DNA from: Chloroflexota bacterium
GTDB taxonomy: Bacteria > Chloroflexota > Dehalococcoidia > GIF9 > UBA5629
DNA: 7,622 nt
Assembly: GCA_026389675.1 (NCBI GenBank)
Contig: JAPLHJ010000152.1
Span: forward strand, 1-7,622
Reading direction: 5' to 3'
Position numbers and translations under genes: made by a program. Below, one piece after another: positions 6,081-7,622 of this stretch (its first letter is position 1; each line of letters begins with the position of its first letter). Under the pieces are notes generated by a model. The model made no database searches. It was not told the origin of the DNA and was given only the letters and a program-made list of their open reading frames with translations.

Positions 6081-6512
6081 TCAGGTTGCCCGGCCAAACT
6101 GCCTGATCGTTTCAATCCCCTGGTTGGCCCCGGCGAATACGTCGTCACGGTCCGAGCGGAAGGCGCGCCTGGCCTGCCTCTCCTGTGCCCATTGGTCAAG
6201 GCTAACCAGCCTCAGGTAACGGGCCCTGCCCCGCCTATCGGCTACCACCTGTCTTTCCAGCGTTCCGCCCAGCCTGACAATACCCTTTTCCATGGCGGTG
6301 TCGCGCCCCGCGTCGCAGGCCACCCATTTCCCTAGCCACGCCTCGCAATCGACATGGTCACGTTCCTCGCCAAGCTCGTTCATGCGGGCCGCGCTGTTAT
6401 CATCTTTGCCCAGCTTATCCCATAATTTAGAATCGGCCTTTATCCTGTAGACGCGGTACCTGGCAGGTATACCCGCCGACCGGCAACCAGGAGGTTGGTC
6501 TTCCCCGAGCAC
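6081..6512 (-). CDS. Transglutaminase-like protein, C-terminal fragment with His and Asp
   Basis: The open frame is 143 residues, but the first ten only overlap the first half in the wrong frame; real homology begins at Arg11 (codon 6480-6482). It contains GIPARYRVYRI, the candidate triad His53 and Asp67, and an Arg-rich C-terminal tail of about 70 residues with no motif I recognise. Its ATG at 6510-6512 has no supporting family context, so it is probably not used. Confidence 0.55.
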   Translation of the reverse strand: MLGEDQPPGCRSAGIPARYRVYRIKADSKLWDKLGKDDNSAARMNELGEERDHVDCEAWLGKWVACDAGRDTAMEKGIVRLGGTLERQVVADRRGRARYLRLVSLDQWAQERQARRAFRSDRDDVFAGANQGIETIRQFGRAT

Positions 6513-6727
6513 ATCCCCCAGCCTTTCCTGAGTATGTCCGATGCCTTGAGGTCCCAGTCCTCCAGGCCGTAGGGCAGCTCCTTGACGAAAGCGAAGATGC
6601 TGCTGAACTTCCCCGCCCGGTTACGGTTGCCGGCCGTCAGCTCCCGCGCCTTCAACCTGATTTCAGCGCTGCGGTCAAAGTCGCAAAGCCCGCTCGGCTG
6701 TAAGTACCTCTGCCTGTCAAATGCCAT
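6440..6727 (-). CDS. Transglutaminase-like protein, N-terminal fragment with catalytic Cys
   Basis: 95 residues from the ATG at 6725-6727, with a weak CAGG ribosome site inside the end of the DUF167 gene. Residues 1-82 are genuine family sequence, with the candidate nucleophile Cys73 in WGMCSGK. The last 13 residues before the TAA are out-of-frame sequence. Alone it lacks the His and Asp and should be inactive. Confidence 0.6.
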   Translation of the reverse strand: MAFDRQRYLQPSGLCDFDRSAEIRLKARELTAGNRNRAGKFSSIFAFVKELPYGLEDWDLKASDILRKGWGMCSGKTNLLVAGRRVYLPGTASTG

Positions 6728-6729
6728 AT

Positions 6730-6951
6730 TCAGCCTGCATTTATCTCAACGACCTTATTTCTGACGGTAAACCCCCTCACAATACTGACCGCCGACCTGG
6801 GCAGGCCGAAATGCCGTGCCAGCAGGCGCACCACCGCCTCATTGGCCTTACCTTCCTGCGGGGCGGCCCTGACCCGCACCGTATACCCGCCGGCCTGCTC
6901 GGTGACCTCTTCCCTGGCCGAACGGGTTATGACCTTGACATTGATTTTCAT
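6730..6951 (-). CDS. DUF167 family protein (YggU-like)
   Basis: A 73-residue protein matching the small DUF167 family over its whole length. It has an N-terminal beta strand with basic residues (KINVKVITRSAREEV), then VRVRAAPQEGKANEAVVRLLA (the family's ApP-x-x-GkAN core, residues about 25-45) and VSIVRGFTVRNKVVEI. The molecular function of this family is not established. The ATG overlaps the TGA of the methylthiotransferase gene (ATGA, 6948-6951), and GAGG at 6959-6962 sits seven bases upstream, so it is translated as part of that operon. The next gene starts two bases after its stop. Length and motif are normal and nothing suggests damage. Confidence 0.9.
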   Translation of the reverse strand: MKINVKVITRSAREEVTEQAGGYTVRVRAAPQEGKANEAVVRLLARHFGLPRSAVSIVRGFTVRNKVVEINAG

Positions 6952-7622
6952 TTAATGACCTCGCACCAGAGTTCGCCGTGGTTGCCGCGCGTGGATGCCC
7001 TTAGCGCCGTCCCGTCTGTCTGCGCCGCGGGAGAAAGCAGCCTGGCTGACGTAATAGTATTGGTAATATCTTCCCTGCTGTGCGTATAGGCACGGATATA
7101 GTTGCCCGTGAGCCCCGAGTAGACGCCCGAACCTTTCCTGACCTCATTCTCCCAGAGCACCTCCGCGGTTTTACCTGTGAAGCCCGCGGAGAAATCGTCC
7201 GCGCTGCGCGCTGCCAGGTCGAGCATGGCCCGGCTGCGCAGCTTTTTCACCTTTTCGCTGATTTTGCCGGGCATTACGGCGGCCCGTGTGCCCGGCCTGG
7301 CCGAATAGGGAAATACGTGCATGGCGGCGAACCCCGTCAGCCTGCAGTATTCGTAGCTGCGGTCGAATTCCTCGTCGCTTTCACCCGGAAAGCCGGTCAT
7401 GACATCGGTTGTTATCGAAGCGTCCGGCAAGCTGCCGCGTATCAAAGCCGCCACGCGGCTGAAAAGGTCCGTGTCGTAGCTGCGGCCCATCCTGCGCAGC
7501 ACCGTATCGCTGCCGCTTTGCAGGGCGATATGAAAATGCCTGAGCATCCGCTTGTTTTGCCAGAGGTAGAGGAGTTCCTGCGAGATATGTTGTGGCTGCA
7601 GCGACGAGAGGCGCAACCTCTC
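6948..7622 (-). CDS. mtaB: MiaB/MtaB-type tRNA methylthiotransferase, C-terminal part
   Basis: The gene enters from the right edge; the visible 224 residues are the C-terminal half of a radical-SAM methylthiotransferase. The frame runs unbroken to base 7622, so an apparent TTG start at 7614-7616 is internal. Visible pieces are RLRLSSLQPQHIS, the core HFHIALQSGSDTVLRRMGRSY, the strand-helix TTDVMTGFPGESDEEF, and MHVFPYSARPGT. A C-terminal TRAM-like beta segment (GKTAEVLWENE to NYIRAY) follows. The enzyme adds a methylthio group to a modified adenosine at position 37 of tRNA. The MtaB subfamily (t6A37) is favoured over MiaB by the HVFPYSARPGT motif, but the iron-sulfur cluster cysteines are outside the window, so the exact subfamily is provisional. 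It heads the minus-strand operon with DUF167 and the transglutaminase-like gene. Confidence 0.85.
   Translation of the reverse strand, partial: ERLRLSSLQPQHISQELLYLWQNKRMLRHFHIALQSGSDTVLRRMGRSYDTDLFSRVAALIRGSLPDASITTDVMTGFPGESDEEFDRSYEYCRLTGFAAMHVFPYSARPGTRAAVMPGKISEKVKKLRSRAMLDLAARSADDFSAGFTGKTAEVLWENEVRKGSGVYSGLTGNYIRAYTHSREDITNTITSARLLSPAAQTDGTALRASTRGNHGELWCEVIK

Larger units (their letters stand above)
6081..6727 (-). pseudogene. Transglutaminase-like cysteine protein, frame broken near base 6482
   Basis: The two overlapping frames here are halves of one transglutaminase-like protein of about 215 residues. The first (from ATG 6727) carries the family's IFAFVKELPYGLEDWD region and the catalytic-Cys motif GWGMCSGKTNLLVA. 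The second resumes at RSAGIPARYRVYRI and holds the likely His (DHVDCEAW) and Asp (KWVACDA) of the Cys-His-Asp triad. Family members usually read LLVA-x-x-R-x-x-GIPAR, so two residues plus the frame are missing, as a 7-base deletion would cause. Such proteins may be peptidases, amidases or cross-linkers; the substrate is unknown. The ATG follows the DUF167 stop by two bases, so translation is probably coupled. The stop is 10 bases from the convergent lipoprotein stop. Confidence 0.75.

Noticed and set aside
5789..6199. A 136-residue minus-strand frame spanning the lipoprotein end and the transglutaminase-like gene
   Set aside because: It overlaps two real genes in the wrong frame and shows no motif.

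Overview
This window looks like bacterial chromosome, moderately GC-rich and densely packed, with little intergenic space and many stop/start overlaps or near-overlaps. Gene content (a fused B12-dependent acyl-CoA mutase beside an acyl-CoA dehydrogenase, a single-cysteine peroxiredoxin, a proline-rich lipoprotein with tandem Ig-like domains, and an MtaB-like/DUF167/transglutaminase run) resembles anaerobic acyl-CoA-oxidising lineages such as Chloroflexota (Dehalococcoidia-like) or Desulfobacterota. That placement is an inference from gene style, not a proof. There is no rRNA, tRNA, CRISPR array or insertion sequence.

Layout. (1) 1-266, plus strand: C-terminal end of a short-chain dehydrogenase. 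(2) 273-4667, minus strand: a two-function unit, read in the order acyl-CoA dehydrogenase (3483-4667), then a fused isobutyryl-CoA mutase, IcmF (273-3459). The IcmF reading frame is broken near 2270-2290: a cobalamin-binding plus GTPase half (2269-3459) ends at a TGA, and the mutase continues in another frame, with conserved residues encoded upstream of its first possible start codon. (3) 4668-4867: a 200-bp divergent intergenic region with a promoter-like element facing each way. (4) 4868-6070, plus strand: a 1-Cys peroxiredoxin and a secreted lipoprotein with two Ig-like repeats. (5) 6081-7622, minus strand: an operon-like run of a MiaB/MtaB-type tRNA methylthiotransferase (N-terminus outside the window), a DUF167 protein and a transglutaminase-like protein whose frame is also broken, near 6482.

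How the parts fit. The dehydrogenase and IcmF share one likely transcript and probably act together on short or branched acyl-CoAs. IcmF interconverts isobutyryl-CoA and n-butyryl-CoA, carrying its own G-protein chaperone, and the dehydrogenase would oxidise the acyl-CoA to the 2-enoyl-CoA. Active-site residues visible in the mutase (Phe and Gln at the two specificity positions) favour isobutyryl-CoA over methylmalonyl-CoA.

The most notable features are the two interrupted genes in one short window. Each still has a long, motif-rich frame on both sides of the break, so the lesions are either recent, assembly errors, or (less likely) recoding. I found no convincing wholly new system here.
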